From Nitratifractor sp. (GTDB lineage: Bacteria > Campylobacterota > Campylobacteria > Campylobacterales > Sulfurovaceae): a DNA stretch of 10,706 nucleotides. Position 1 is the first letter of the stretch. Each line of letters starts with the position of its first letter. Below, piece after piece: positions 1-6,026 of this stretch. The notes under the pieces are model-generated. The model worked only from the letters and a program-made list of their open reading frames with translations. It made no database searches and was not told the origin of the DNA. Position numbers and translations under genes: made by a program. The stretch spans positions 1 through 10,706 of the forward strand of contig JANTGQ010000030.1 in assembly GCA_024762845.1 (NCBI GenBank), read 5' to 3'.

Positions 1-269
1 TTTTGAATTTTCACCATTTTCCTAAACATGTGACTATTTTAAAAAAAGCGCATGGAGATAATAAAGACCCTTTAACAGACCAGTTCGCATATAAAATGCA
101 AAAGATAGAGCGACTTATTGGGCTCTACCCTAATATGAAGTGGGTTATGTTTGGTGACAGCGGAGAGAAAGATGCTGAGGTTTATAGGTACATTAAAGAG
201 AAGTACCCAGATAGAGTGATAAGGTATTATATTCGTGATATTGAGAGTGGGGAGATTAAGTCCAACTAA
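1..269 (+). CDS. App1-type phosphatidate phosphatase domain protein (DUF2183), C-terminal fragment
   Basis: Only the last 89 or so codons are in the window; the reading frame (codons starting at base 3) is open through the left edge, so the true start and N-terminus are missing. The visible part carries the closing signature of the App1/DUF2183 catalytic domain, a HAD-like phosphatase module: a Lys/Ile-rich helix followed by YPNMKWVMFGDSGEKD (visible residues about 42-57), where GDSGxxD is the conserved acidic motif, then YPDRV and YIRDI (about 69-80). In yeast the family founder dephosphorylates phosphatidate; the bacterial substrates are mostly untested, so a lipid phosphate is inference. 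The gene ends 15 bp from the convergent O-antigen ligase gene. Family assignment is fairly sure, substrate is not. Confidence 0.75.
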   Translation, partial: LNFHHFPKHVTILKKAHGDNKDPLTDQFAYKMQKIERLIGLYPNMKWVMFGDSGEKDAEVYRYIKEKYPDRVIRYYIRDIESGEIKSN

Positions 270-303
270 TACCAGCTAGCAGTTCTAATTTAGAGTTGAA
301 CTT
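258..303 (+). terminator. possible weak terminator hairpin between convergent genes
   Basis: Bases 258-267 can pair with 294-303 (9 of 10 positions), enclosing a 26-nt loop, and the right arm is followed by the pyrimidine-rich stretch CTTCTTTTCT. The hairpin spans the stop codons of the App1-like gene (+) and the O-antigen ligase gene (-). The long loop makes it a weak candidate for a factor-independent terminator; it would serve the + strand gene best because only that side has the T-rich tail. Confidence 0.25.
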
Positions 304-1553
304 CTTTTCTGTCTACTTTGTTTGTTCGATGGTGTAGGTTTTTCTTGTAGGGAGGCGCCTAAGAAGAGCCCGGCAAAGAGAATAAAAAGGTTGTTGGTAA
401 ACTGTTTTAAGAGTAGTGGCTCTGGCAAAAAACCTGCGAGTAACACCACTATAGCCAAGATGCTCAACTCTTTAAGTTCAGGGTCTTCTATAGGGAGTTT
501 GGCAAATTGGTAGAAGAGCCAGAGGAGGAGTGCAAGCCCAATTATCCCACCTTGCACTAAAACATTGAGATACTGGCTATGGAAATGGTTTTTTGGAATA
601 AAATCGACAACGCTCTTACTGAACCCATGAGTGTTCTTTTCTAAAGCTGCTGCTGCCGCATCTTTATAGTCTCCAACACCAACACCTATGAAAGGGTTTT
701 CTTCCACTATATCAGCTGCAACTATATACATTGCAACACGCTGCCCTAAGCTATCGGTGAATTTACCTTCGTCAATTTTAATAATATCAGTTTTGGCATC
801 GAGAACTCGGGTGTGGAACTTATCGATAAAATTGAATGATACTAAGAGTATAGTCGCAAGTAGTAAAACTGAAAGAAAAAAAGATTTAAGTGTTAGTTTG
901 AAATGAATAAACGCTACTGCGAAAATACCAAATGCAAGTGCTACTTGACCTGTTCTACCTTCGTTAATAAAGAGGTTTCCGCAGATGGTTAAAAAGAAGA
1001 AAAGAATTGCTGCTTTCTCTTTTTTTGTATATCGATTGGAGAGTAGACGATTCAGAAGAACTATTGCTGTAAAGGCAAGAAAGATGCTATAGTCAATATG
1101 CATCATAAATGGAGAGGGGTACTCTTTGCCGTGACCGTTGATCTCCCAGATGCCAAAGAACATACCGTAGGAGAGAATTTCGCTAACTACCATACCTAAA
1201 ATAAAGGCTTTGATTATTAAATGGATATCCTCTTTTTTAACGTTAAGCGCGATGGCAAATATTGCAAGCCAGTAGAGGTAGAGGAGCTGCCCATTTAAAC
1301 CTGTTTTTAGGTTTTGTGTCCATAAAAGAGAGAGAATAGTGTAAGAGATAAATGCTAAAATTGACATAGCAAAAGGGGACTCTTTTAAACGTGCAAATTG
1401 TACTTTATAGTTGCCTTGAAGCAGTAAAAGAAGCAGCAGCAATGCTATAGAAATACTGTTTAGGGCACGAGAAAGTGGTAGAGTGAAAGCAAAAAGCAGT
1501 AGTAGATAGTGATATGTTTTTTGAAAGTTTATCTTATTTATAACAGTAAGCAT
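285..1553 (-). CDS. O-antigen ligase (WaaL/Wzy_C)-family membrane protein
   Basis: A 422-residue polytopic inner-membrane protein of about a dozen hydrophobic segments, the usual size for O-antigen ligases. Family members join a polyprenyl-linked glycan to lipid A core, or polymerise or transfer related glycans, on the periplasmic side. Family marks are seen: NEGRTGQ with Arg200 in the mid-protein segment, Arg272 before ENPFIGVGVGDY (285-296), and the large periplasmic loop with NHFHSQYLN (322-330, candidate catalytic His) leading into VQGGIIGL. The ATG has a good ribosome site (GGAGAG about 9 bases upstream) and an extended -10 box further out. It is divergent from a WaaE-like glycosyltransferase, which supports a role in LOS/LPS assembly. 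A teichuronic or O-polysaccharide polymerase role cannot be excluded from sequence alone. The C-terminal tail is short, basic and Ser-rich. Confidence 0.85.
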   Translation of the reverse strand: MLTVINKINFQKTYHYLLLLFAFTLPLSRALNSISIALLLLLLLLQGNYKVQFARLKESPFAMSILAFISYTILSLLWTQNLKTGLNGQLLYLYWLAIFAIALNVKKEDIHLIIKAFILGMVVSEILSYGMFFGIWEINGHGKEYPSPFMMHIDYSIFLAFTAIVLLNRLLSNRYTKKEKAAILFFFLTICGNLFINEGRTGQVALAFGIFAVAFIHFKLTLKSFFLSVLLLATILLVSFNFIDKFHTRVLDAKTDIIKIDEGKFTDSLGQRVAMYIVAADIVEENPFIGVGVGDYKDAAAAALEKNTHGFSKSVVDFIPKNHFHSQYLNVLVQGGIIGLALLLWLFYQFAKLPIEDPELKELSILAIVVLLAGFLPEPLLLKQFTNNLFILFAGLFLGASLQEKPTPSNKQSRQKRSSTLN

Positions 1554-1559
1554 GAGTTG

Positions 1560-1736
1560 TTCTCTCCGGTTCTGGTAGGAGTATTATACCAAAGAGTTTC
1601 TATGACTGTAACGATGCTACTCTATTTTGGTGTATTGAACCTGAGCTCAATGGTATCTTTCTTGTTACTTTTTAATCCGAAAAATGCGATAGGGTTATTG
1701 CTATTTCCTTACGTAGCCTTCATACTATTGTGGTAA
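1560..1736 (+). pseudogene. possible C-terminal remnant of a TspO/MBR-family membrane protein
   Basis: This frame is open through the gap between the two divergent glycan genes and encodes two hydrophobic helices. It starts with FSPVLVG and ends with GLLLFPYVAFILLW and then TAA. This resembles the last helices of TspO/MBR proteins (a W-S/T-P-x-F-F-G turn, a helix, then LLxPYLxW), a tryptophan-rich sensory, porphyrin- and sterol-binding family. The distance between the two motifs is about five residues longer than in the TspO proteins I recall, and the final LN-rich tail is absent. The first part of any parent gene would run into the O-antigen ligase start. Alternatives are a genuine 44-residue two-helix small protein from the ATG at 1602, or chance hydrophobic reading of promoter DNA. 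Confidence 0.35.
1583..1591 (-). promoter_or_regulatory. extended -10 promoter element for the O-antigen ligase gene
   Basis: On the minus strand this reads TGGTATAAT, a perfect TGn-TATAAT extended -10 box. Initiation about 7 bases on would give a leader of roughly 22 nt that contains the GGAGAG ribosome site of the O-antigen ligase gene. A weak -35 (GTTACA, spacer 18) lies upstream. The same nine bases occur before the MATE gene. Confidence 0.5.
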
Positions 1737-1739
1737 AAT
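1731..1739 (+). promoter_or_regulatory. candidate extended -10 element for the glycosyltransferase gene
   Basis: TGGTAAAAT fits an extended -10 box (TGn-TAAAAT) and lies about 49 bases before the glycosyltransferase ATG. No good -35 is visible at the right distance, as is common in Campylobacterota sigma-70 promoters. Predicted leader is about 40 nt with GGGG 8 bases before the ATG. Confidence 0.4.
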
Positions 1740-1787
1740 AAGGTCAAAGTTGCACTATTTGGCAAAGTTATTAAATGGGGTTGAGAT

Positions 1788-2549
1788 ATGGATATAAGCG
1801 TAGTAATTATTGTAAAAAATGGTGAAAGAGCAATAAAAGAGTGTTTAGAGGCGCTCCATAAATTTAATGATGTTGTTGTTTACGATAATGGTTCCGAAGA
1901 TAATACAATCGAAATCTGTAAAAGTTTTGATAATGTTAACCTTGTAGAGGGTGAATTTTTAGGTTTTGGTCCTACAAAGAAGCTCGCTTCTACATATGCT
2001 AAACATGACTGGATACTCTCGCTTGATAGCGATGAGATTATGACAGAAGAGGGTGTTCGCGTACTTGAAGAGAAAAATCTGCAGCCACAAACAGTCTACT
2101 CTATTAAACGTATTAACTACTATAAAAACATAGAGGTTAAATATGGTTGGAGTAACGATATTCTGCCCCGATTATATAATAGAGAAGAGACAAATCTAAG
2201 TGACAAGATGGTACATGAGGGGATTGTGACTGATGGAATGAAAGTTGAGTATCTAGATATATGGGTAAAACATTTGCGTTATAGCTCTATGTCGGAGTTT
2301 ATTATTAAAGCTGATCGTTACTCTACACTATTTGCAGAGCAAAATGTAGGGAAGAGAGCGTCTTCTCCTCTGAAAGCTATTGTTAATTCGCAAGTTACAT
2401 TTATACGAAAATATTTTTTTAAACTGGGTTTTTTAGATGGCTACCCAGGATTGATACTTGCCTATAGTAATATGGTGGAGAACTTTTTTAAGTATATGAA
2501 ACTTTACGAGATGAACAGAGAGTTAAAAGAGAAAGAAGGCAAAGTTTAG
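1788..2549 (+). CDS. family 2 glycosyltransferase, WaaE/KdtX-like (LPS core type)
   Basis: A 253-residue cytoplasmic GT-A glycosyltransferase. It opens with the family 2 strand MDISVVIIVKNGE (1-13), then DNGSEDNT (33-40) and the metal/nucleotide-sugar DxD-type motif SLDSDE (78-83). The overall pattern matches the WaaE/beta-1,4-glucosyltransferase subgroup that adds a hexose to the inner core of LPS. The C-terminal part (about 195-245) has the usual amphipathic, membrane-apposed helices ending in FLDGYPGLILAY and KYMKLYEM. Length is normal for the subgroup. The ATG is preceded by GGGG at good spacing. Divergent from the O-antigen ligase gene, it fits a surface glycan role; the sugar donor and acceptor are not deducible. 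It ends only 4 bp from the convergent AEC carrier gene. Confidence 0.85.
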   Translation: MDISVVIIVKNGERAIKECLEALHKFNDVVVYDNGSEDNTIEICKSFDNVNLVEGEFLGFGPTKKLASTYAKHDWILSLDSDEIMTEEGVRVLEEKNLQPQTVYSIKRINYYKNIEVKYGWSNDILPRLYNREETNLSDKMVHEGIVTDGMKVEYLDIWVKHLRYSSMSEFIIKADRYSTLFAEQNVGKRASSPLKAIVNSQVTFIRKYFFKLGFLDGYPGLILAYSNMVENFFKYMKLYEMNRELKEKEGKV

Positions 2550-2553
2550 CCTG

Positions 2554-3471
2554 CTATATAACAGTAAACGAGAAACCAAAAGTTGCAAAGAGTGCAAGGA
2601 TTGGCATAAAAAGTAGAGTGCTAAAGAGGATGAGGGCAGTTACATCCTGGGGTTGGCAGTCGTAGAGGGATGAGAGGTTGATATTGGCAACTGCTAATGG
2701 TGTGAGCATTTGGATAAAAATTACTCCTTTTACCATTGGGGGAAGGTTTAAAAAGTATAAAAGTGCGGCGGTTGTAAGTGGTATTAAGAGGAACTTATGG
2801 GTTAAAACAAGGGTTAATAGCTTTGTATTGAGTTTTTTGATTTTGATGCTCTCTAGAAAAGTGCCAAGCAGGAAGAGTTGAATAACAATACCGCTGTATG
2901 CACCCATTTTGAGAAACTCTTTAATTTGTGCGGATAGCTCGATACCGCTGATGTTTATGGTAATTGCAACTGCAGAGGCGGGGATGATGGGTATTTTGAC
3001 AATATTCAAAAGTGACTCTTTTACTCCAAAGCTTCCACGCGAGTAGATATAGACACCAAGAGTATAAACGACTAGGACATTGGCAATATTAATAAGGGTG
3101 GTGTATATAACGCTTGACTCTCCAAAGAGGGCGATACCTAATGGTATACCTATGTTTCCAGTGTTGCCAACAAAGCCGGCAATTGTATAGATTGCTCGCT
3201 CTTTGGGGTTGCGAAAAAGCACTTTTGCCAAGAGGATATTGGGGATAAGTAGCGAGACAATAATGGCAAGGTAAATAAGCGGCGCATAGAGCTGCGAAGC
3301 AGAGAGCGGAGCGCTGCTAAAGCCCCACACCGAGACAAATGGCTGCAGAAAAAAGAGCGAAGTAATTGTAAGGGTTTTACTGTCGATTCGCTCTCTAAAG
3401 AGCTGTTTTGCCAAAAAGCCCAAAGCGATAAAAAGATATACAAATATTATAGAGAGTAGTGTAGAAATCAT
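2554..3471 (-). CDS. AEC (auxin efflux carrier)-family transporter
   Basis: A 305-residue inner-membrane carrier with about ten hydrophobic segments, the standard size for the AEC family (bacterial members carry malate, malonate and other small organic acids). The conserved NTGNIGIPLGIALFG segment (about 103-117) is the diagnostic family motif. I chose the ATG at 3471 because the protein then begins MISTLLSIIFVYLFIALGF, the normal AEC N-terminus; an in-frame TTG at 3519 would add 16 polar residues unlike the family. There is no clear Shine-Dalgarno before 3471, while AAGAGG sits some 28 bases upstream, so the start is less certain than the family. It is divergent from the MATE gene across a gap holding a long palindrome. 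The substrate cannot be read from the sequence. Confidence 0.82.
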   Translation of the reverse strand: MISTLLSIIFVYLFIALGFLAKQLFRERIDSKTLTITSLFFLQPFVSVWGFSSAPLSASQLYAPLIYLAIIVSLLIPNILLAKVLFRNPKERAIYTIAGFVGNTGNIGIPLGIALFGESSVIYTTLINIANVLVVYTLGVYIYSRGSFGVKESLLNIVKIPIIPASAVAITINISGIELSAQIKEFLKMGAYSGIVIQLFLLGTFLESIKIKKLNTKLLTLVLTHKFLLIPLTTAALLYFLNLPPMVKGVIFIQMLTPLAVANINLSSLYDCQPQDVTALILFSTLLFMPILALFATFGFSFTVI

Positions 3472-3530
3472 AGGTGCAAGTATAGCAAGAGATTTATTAC
3501 CTCTTGGATATGTTAGCAAATCAAATTTAA

Positions 3531-3536
3531 ATTATA
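3531..3536 (-). promoter_or_regulatory. candidate -10 box for the AEC transporter gene
   Basis: Minus-strand TATAAT, preceded by an AT-rich stretch but no recognisable -35. Initiation about 7 bases on would give a leader of about 50 nt before the ATG at 3471. A second, weaker box (TATACT, minus strand, 3479-3484) would give a leaderless transcript, which is less likely. Confidence 0.35.
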
Positions 3537-3554
3537 TACGCAAAACAGCCCATC

Positions 3555-3633
3555 TTGCATAACCTGACAAATATCAAAAGTTTACATTAGCTAAGGCTAG
3601 TGCTTCACTTTTGATATTTGCCAGATTATACAA
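3555..3633. repeat. 79-nt near-palindrome between divergent transporter genes
   Basis: The 27-base arms 3555-3581 and 3607-3633 pair at 24 positions; the core 18-base arms (3564-3581 and 3607-3624) have a single mismatch. The 25-base centre contains a second stem, CATTAGC/GCTAGTG around the tetraloop TAAG (3585-3602), so the whole can fold into one long hairpin with a small internal loop, or a cruciform. The outer ends read TTG...CAA. There is no T tract on either side, and no gene ends here on either strand, so it is not an ordinary terminator. It lies between the AEC -10 box and the MATE promoter. Possible natures: a MITE or REP-like element, a structured small RNA, or a large operator. No clear target-site duplication is visible. 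Confidence 0.7.
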
Positions 3634-3669
3634 TCTAAGCTATTTATCGTATACCATTTAAATTGGGTT

Positions 3670-3678
3670 TGGTATAAT
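3670..3678 (+). promoter_or_regulatory. extended -10 promoter element for the MATE gene
   Basis: TGGTATAAT, a perfect extended -10 box identical to that of the O-antigen ligase gene. It ends 16 bases before the MATE ATG, so initiation at the usual distance would leave a leader of only about 10 nt. It also forms the right half of a 7-bp inverted repeat, TATACCA (3650-3656) / TGGTATA (3670-3676), which could be an operator. Confidence 0.5.
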
Positions 3679-3694
3679 CTTTCAAAAAGTTGCT

Positions 3695-4984
3695 ATGAAT
3701 CGATCTATATTGCGTTTGGCTGTTCCAAATATTATCTCTAATATCTCTGTGCCGCTTGTCTCTGCGGTTGACACTATGTTGATGGGCCATCTCTCTACTC
3801 TGCACTTGGCAGCGCTTGGGATTGCGTCGATGATATTTATATTTATCTATGGGATTATGAATTTTTTGCGAAGTGGCACTACGGGGATGAGTGCGCAGAG
3901 TTTTGGTGCGGAGGATTCTAAAGGCGTTACCTATACGCTCTATAGGGCGCTACTTGTAGCTTTGCTTATCGGCTTGGCGATTCTTTTGATGCAAGAGCCG
4001 ATTAAGGAGCTCTCTTTTTATCTGTTAAATATAGATAGCAGCTACCAAGAGTATGCGAGCCTCTATTACGATATTCGTATAGCTACAGCGCCGGCAGTTT
4101 TTCTGCTCTATGTTTTAATGGGTTGGTTTTTTGGTTTGCAAAATGCGCTCTACCCGCTTTTAATTACACTGCTTGTTAATGGTGTCAATATAGCACTTAG
4201 CTATCTGCTGGTTGTGAAGCTTGGCTGGGGAATAGAGGGGGCAGCATATGGCACGCTAATTGCGCAGTATGCAGGGGTAGTATTTGCCTTGCTGCTTCTT
4301 TTAAAGTATAACAATAGACTCTTTGTACCGGATATGGCAGAGTTGCTTCAGAGGTCGCTGCTACTACGGTTCTTTCGGGTCAATAGCGATATATTTATCC
4401 GTACTATTATGTTGACTTTTGCTTTTGGGTTTTTTAATGCACAGGCGGCAAAAGGGGGTACACAGACTCTGGCTCTTATGGTACTGTTGTTGCAGTTTGT
4501 TTTGTGGTTCTCCTATATTATAGATGGCTTTGCAAATGCAGCAGAGAGTCTGGTTGGCAAGTATTATGGTGCAAAAGATTGGCAGCGTCTGGGTAGTGTG
4601 TTGAAACTTATATTTTTATGGGCATTTGGCTTCGCCCTACTGTTTACAATACTTTACACCTTTTTTACAGAAGAGTTGGTGGCTCTCTATACGAATCAAA
4701 ACGATTTACAAGTAGCAATTGGCACCTATATACCCTACCTTGCGCTTATGCCAATTTTTAGTTTTGGAGCGTTTGTATGGGATGGTGTTTACATTGGAAT
4801 GACAGCAAGTCGTGCAATGCGTAACTCTGTAACAGTTGCGACACTACTTTTTGTTATACTCTTTTATGCAACAAAAACTTTAAACGCAGAACTTGCGCTC
4901 TGGCTTACTTTTCTGGCTTTTTTTCTTTTTCGTGGAGTACTTCAGAGTTATCTCTTTTGGAAGCATGGTTACAGTTTACGGTAA
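3695..4984 (+). CDS. MATE-family efflux transporter (DinF-like)
   Basis: A 429-residue inner-membrane protein with about twelve hydrophobic helices in two halves, matching the MATE family; these antiporters expel cationic drugs, dyes or metabolites in exchange for H+ or Na+. The N-terminus LRLAVPNIISNISVPLVSAVDTMLMGHL (6-33) is the classic MATE first-helix signature, followed by LAALGIASMIF and the FLRSGTTGMSAQSFGAED segment (58-75), which matches the DinF branch better than NorM. Second-half marks include YIIDGFANAAESLVGKYYGA. The ATG at 3695 fits the family start exactly, yet has no Shine-Dalgarno, and the predicted leader is very short. It is transcribed alone or into the small ORF at 5052. 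Substrate is unknown. Confidence 0.88.
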   Translation: MNRSILRLAVPNIISNISVPLVSAVDTMLMGHLSTLHLAALGIASMIFIFIYGIMNFLRSGTTGMSAQSFGAEDSKGVTYTLYRALLVALLIGLAILLMQEPIKELSFYLLNIDSSYQEYASLYYDIRIATAPAVFLLYVLMGWFFGLQNALYPLLITLLVNGVNIALSYLLVVKLGWGIEGAAYGTLIAQYAGVVFALLLLLKYNNRLFVPDMAELLQRSLLLRFFRVNSDIFIRTIMLTFAFGFFNAQAAKGGTQTLALMVLLLQFVLWFSYIIDGFANAAESLVGKYYGAKDWQRLGSVLKLIFLWAFGFALLFTILYTFFTEELVALYTNQNDLQVAIGTYIPYLALMPIFSFGAFVWDGVYIGMTASRAMRNSVTVATLLFVILFYATKTLNAELALWLTFLAFFLFRGVLQSYLFWKHGYSLR

Positions 4985-5023
4985 TGGGGTTGAGGTCTTA
5001 AACAGTTTCTATTTGTCAAAATA

Positions 5024-5053
5024 TTGAGACTTATTATAGAAAAAAGGTAAAAT
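5024..5053 (+). promoter_or_regulatory. candidate sigma-70 promoter for the 5052/5185/cca unit
   Basis: TTGAGA (5024-5029) and TAAAAT (5048-5053) are each one base off consensus with an 18-base spacer. If used, transcription would start near 5060, inside the small ORF at 5052, giving a leader of about 125 nt for the membrane protein gene. An alternative pair, TTGTCA (5013-5018) and TATAGA (5035-5040) with a 16-base spacer, would start near 5047, just before the small ORF's ATG. The two cannot be separated by eye. Confidence 0.4.
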
Positions 5054-5183
5054 GGTAGTAAACTTTTATCTTGGATTTTGCATTGGAATCACAATAAATG
5101 CCCAGAGTACAAGCACTGATGCGGCTTCTGTAATTTCTAATGCAAAATCCAGGTTTATAGAGCAAAGTAGTAAAAAGGATTGA
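5052..5183 (+). CDS. small ORF, 43 residues, putative membrane-anchored peptide
   Basis: An ATG with AAAAAAGG four bases upstream opens a 43-codon frame that stops with TGA one base before the ATG of the next gene; the ribosome site of that gene (AAGGA) lies inside its last codons, a typical arrangement for coupled translation. The product begins MVVNFYLGFCIGITINAQ, a short hydrophobic stretch, and continues with a polar helix-like part, DAASVISNAKSRFIEQ, and a Lys-rich end. No family is recognised. For a real gene: start site, abutting stop, sensible hydrophobic-then-amphipathic layout. Against: its codons 7-34 overlap a 19-bp inverted repeat, and a 43-codon open frame can arise by chance. 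If real, it may be a small partner of the membrane protein that follows. Confidence 0.5.
   Translation: MVVNFYLGFCIGITINAQSTSTDAASVISNAKSRFIEQSSKKD
5070..5153. repeat. 84-bp inverted-repeat element flanked by TTTAT direct repeats
   Basis: Arms 5070-5088 and 5135-5153 pair at 17 of 19 positions, and the other two are G-T, so the RNA form would be a fully paired 19-bp stem around a 46-nt loop. Immediately outside both arms is the same five-base word, TTTAT (5065-5069 and 5154-5158), the pattern left by a small transposable element (MITE). No transposase is present in the window, and the words are AT-rich, so chance is possible. The alternative is a structured leader RNA, since a promoter-like sequence precedes it and the membrane protein gene follows. 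It also lies within the 43-codon small ORF. Confidence 0.5.
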
Positions 5184-5184
5184 G

Positions 5185-5991
5185 ATGAAGAATAGACATA
5201 TTGGTGAATTGATTAATAGTCCAATAGTTTACACTCTGTTGACAGGATGGAATATTGTAAAAATAAAGCTCTTCTCTATTGCAACATTAGCACTTATTTT
5301 AACAATTTTGGCATATGCTGCTACGATTTTTCAATATTTGACAGGTTTGCAAAAGAGTGACACTTTTTATGGGTTTAGCGTTGTAAATATACTTTTTCTT
5401 ATCAACTTGACAAGTTCATTTTTGACGCATCTTCTATTCTTCTCTGTTGCGACCTATGTTGGGAAGATATTTATAAATGTAAATGATATTAATGATTTGA
5501 AAGAGAGTATACAAAGAGGGGATGTTTTAAAGTTTATATTTCGCAGATTTCCGATAGCTTTTGGGGTGATGAGTGCTTTGACTCTCATATTTGTACCTTT
5601 GGTTATCTATGTGATTGATATTAGAGAGTTAAACTTCTTTACAGTAGCTATTTGGCTACTCTTCTCCTATTTTTACTTTTTGGTGCAGTATAGAATGATA
5701 CTCTCGAGGGGATTTATTAAAGGGTTTCTCTCAATTTTTACACTTATAGATCCAAAATATATTAAAAGAGCGTTCAGTTTGCGTTATATTCGAACCTATA
5801 GCTTCTATCTGATTCTCTTTAATCTCTATTATGGCGTAGAGATTCTCTTAAGCCGCTGGAAGCTAAGTTATGTTGAGAATCAAGAGATTCTCGTGGCAGT
5901 AAATGTCTTCTTTTTACTCTTTATTACTGTTACACTCCCTATAGCTTCTGTATTGGCGAGTTATGAAGAGGGTGATCAAGAAGACCTCTAG
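5185..5991 (+). CDS. uncharacterised six-helix integral membrane protein
   Basis: A 268-residue protein that I do not recognise. It has about six hydrophobic helices (near residues 27-51, 65-92, 122-144, 150-170, 203-222 and 235-259) and a longer charged loop between helices 2 and 3 (NVNDINDLKESIQRGDVLKFIFRRF, about 98-122). Another basic loop follows helix 4 (about 170-202), and a short acidic tail ends EEGDQEDL. No signal peptide, nucleotide-binding or catalytic motif is visible. The ATG has AAGGA at five bases, placed inside the end of the small ORF at 5052. It is followed after 35 bp by the tRNA nucleotidyltransferase gene, so co-transcription with that gene is likely, though a functional link is only inference. 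It could be a lineage-specific conserved protein of Campylobacterota. Confidence 0.75.
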   Translation: MKNRHIGELINSPIVYTLLTGWNIVKIKLFSIATLALILTILAYAATIFQYLTGLQKSDTFYGFSVVNILFLINLTSSFLTHLLFFSVATYVGKIFINVNDINDLKESIQRGDVLKFIFRRFPIAFGVMSALTLIFVPLVIYVIDIRELNFFTVAIWLLFSYFYFLVQYRMILSRGFIKGFLSIFTLIDPKYIKRAFSLRYIRTYSFYLILFNLYYGVEILLSRWKLSYVENQEILVAVNVFFLLFITVTLPIASVLASYEEGDQEDL

Positions 5992-6006
5992 AGGTGCTTT
6001 TTGATC
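5974..6006 (+). terminator. hairpin over the membrane-protein stop codon; possible attenuator
   Basis: GATCAAGAAG-ACCT pairs with AGGT-GCTTTTTGATC (one bulged G at 5996, one G-U pair), giving a stem of about 14 bp capped by CTAG; the centre, ACCTCTAGAGGT, is a perfect 12-base palindrome. The TAG stop of the membrane protein gene sits at the tip. The right arm contains TTTTT and is followed by TTCTCTCT rather than a pure T tract. It lies 20 bases before the cca ATG, so it may partly terminate, slow or process the transcript between the two genes. Confidence 0.4.
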
Positions 6007-6026
6007 TTCTCTCTAAAAGAAGATAA

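Noticed and set aside
3150..3443. 97-codon open frame on the minus strand, shifted against the AEC carrier gene
   Set aside because: It lies wholly inside the AEC gene, whose frame shows clear family motifs; the alternative product is a Ser/Leu/Arg-rich sequence without recognisable features.
3472..3519. TTG at 3519 as the AEC carrier start
   Set aside because: It would add a polar 16-residue N-terminus that AEC proteins lack and leave almost no leader after the best -10 box.
3555..3633. Integron attC site as an explanation of the palindrome
   Set aside because: The ends lack the GTTRRRY and RYYYAAC boxes and there is no integrase or cassette array nearby.
3695..3697. Fully leaderless MATE mRNA
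   Set aside because: The -10 box is too far upstream for initiation exactly at the ATG; a leader of about 10 nt is the better estimate.
5098..5133. 11-codon ORF inside the loop of the 5070-5153 inverted repeat
   Set aside because: It has no good ribosome site, and the overlapping 43-codon frame is better supported.
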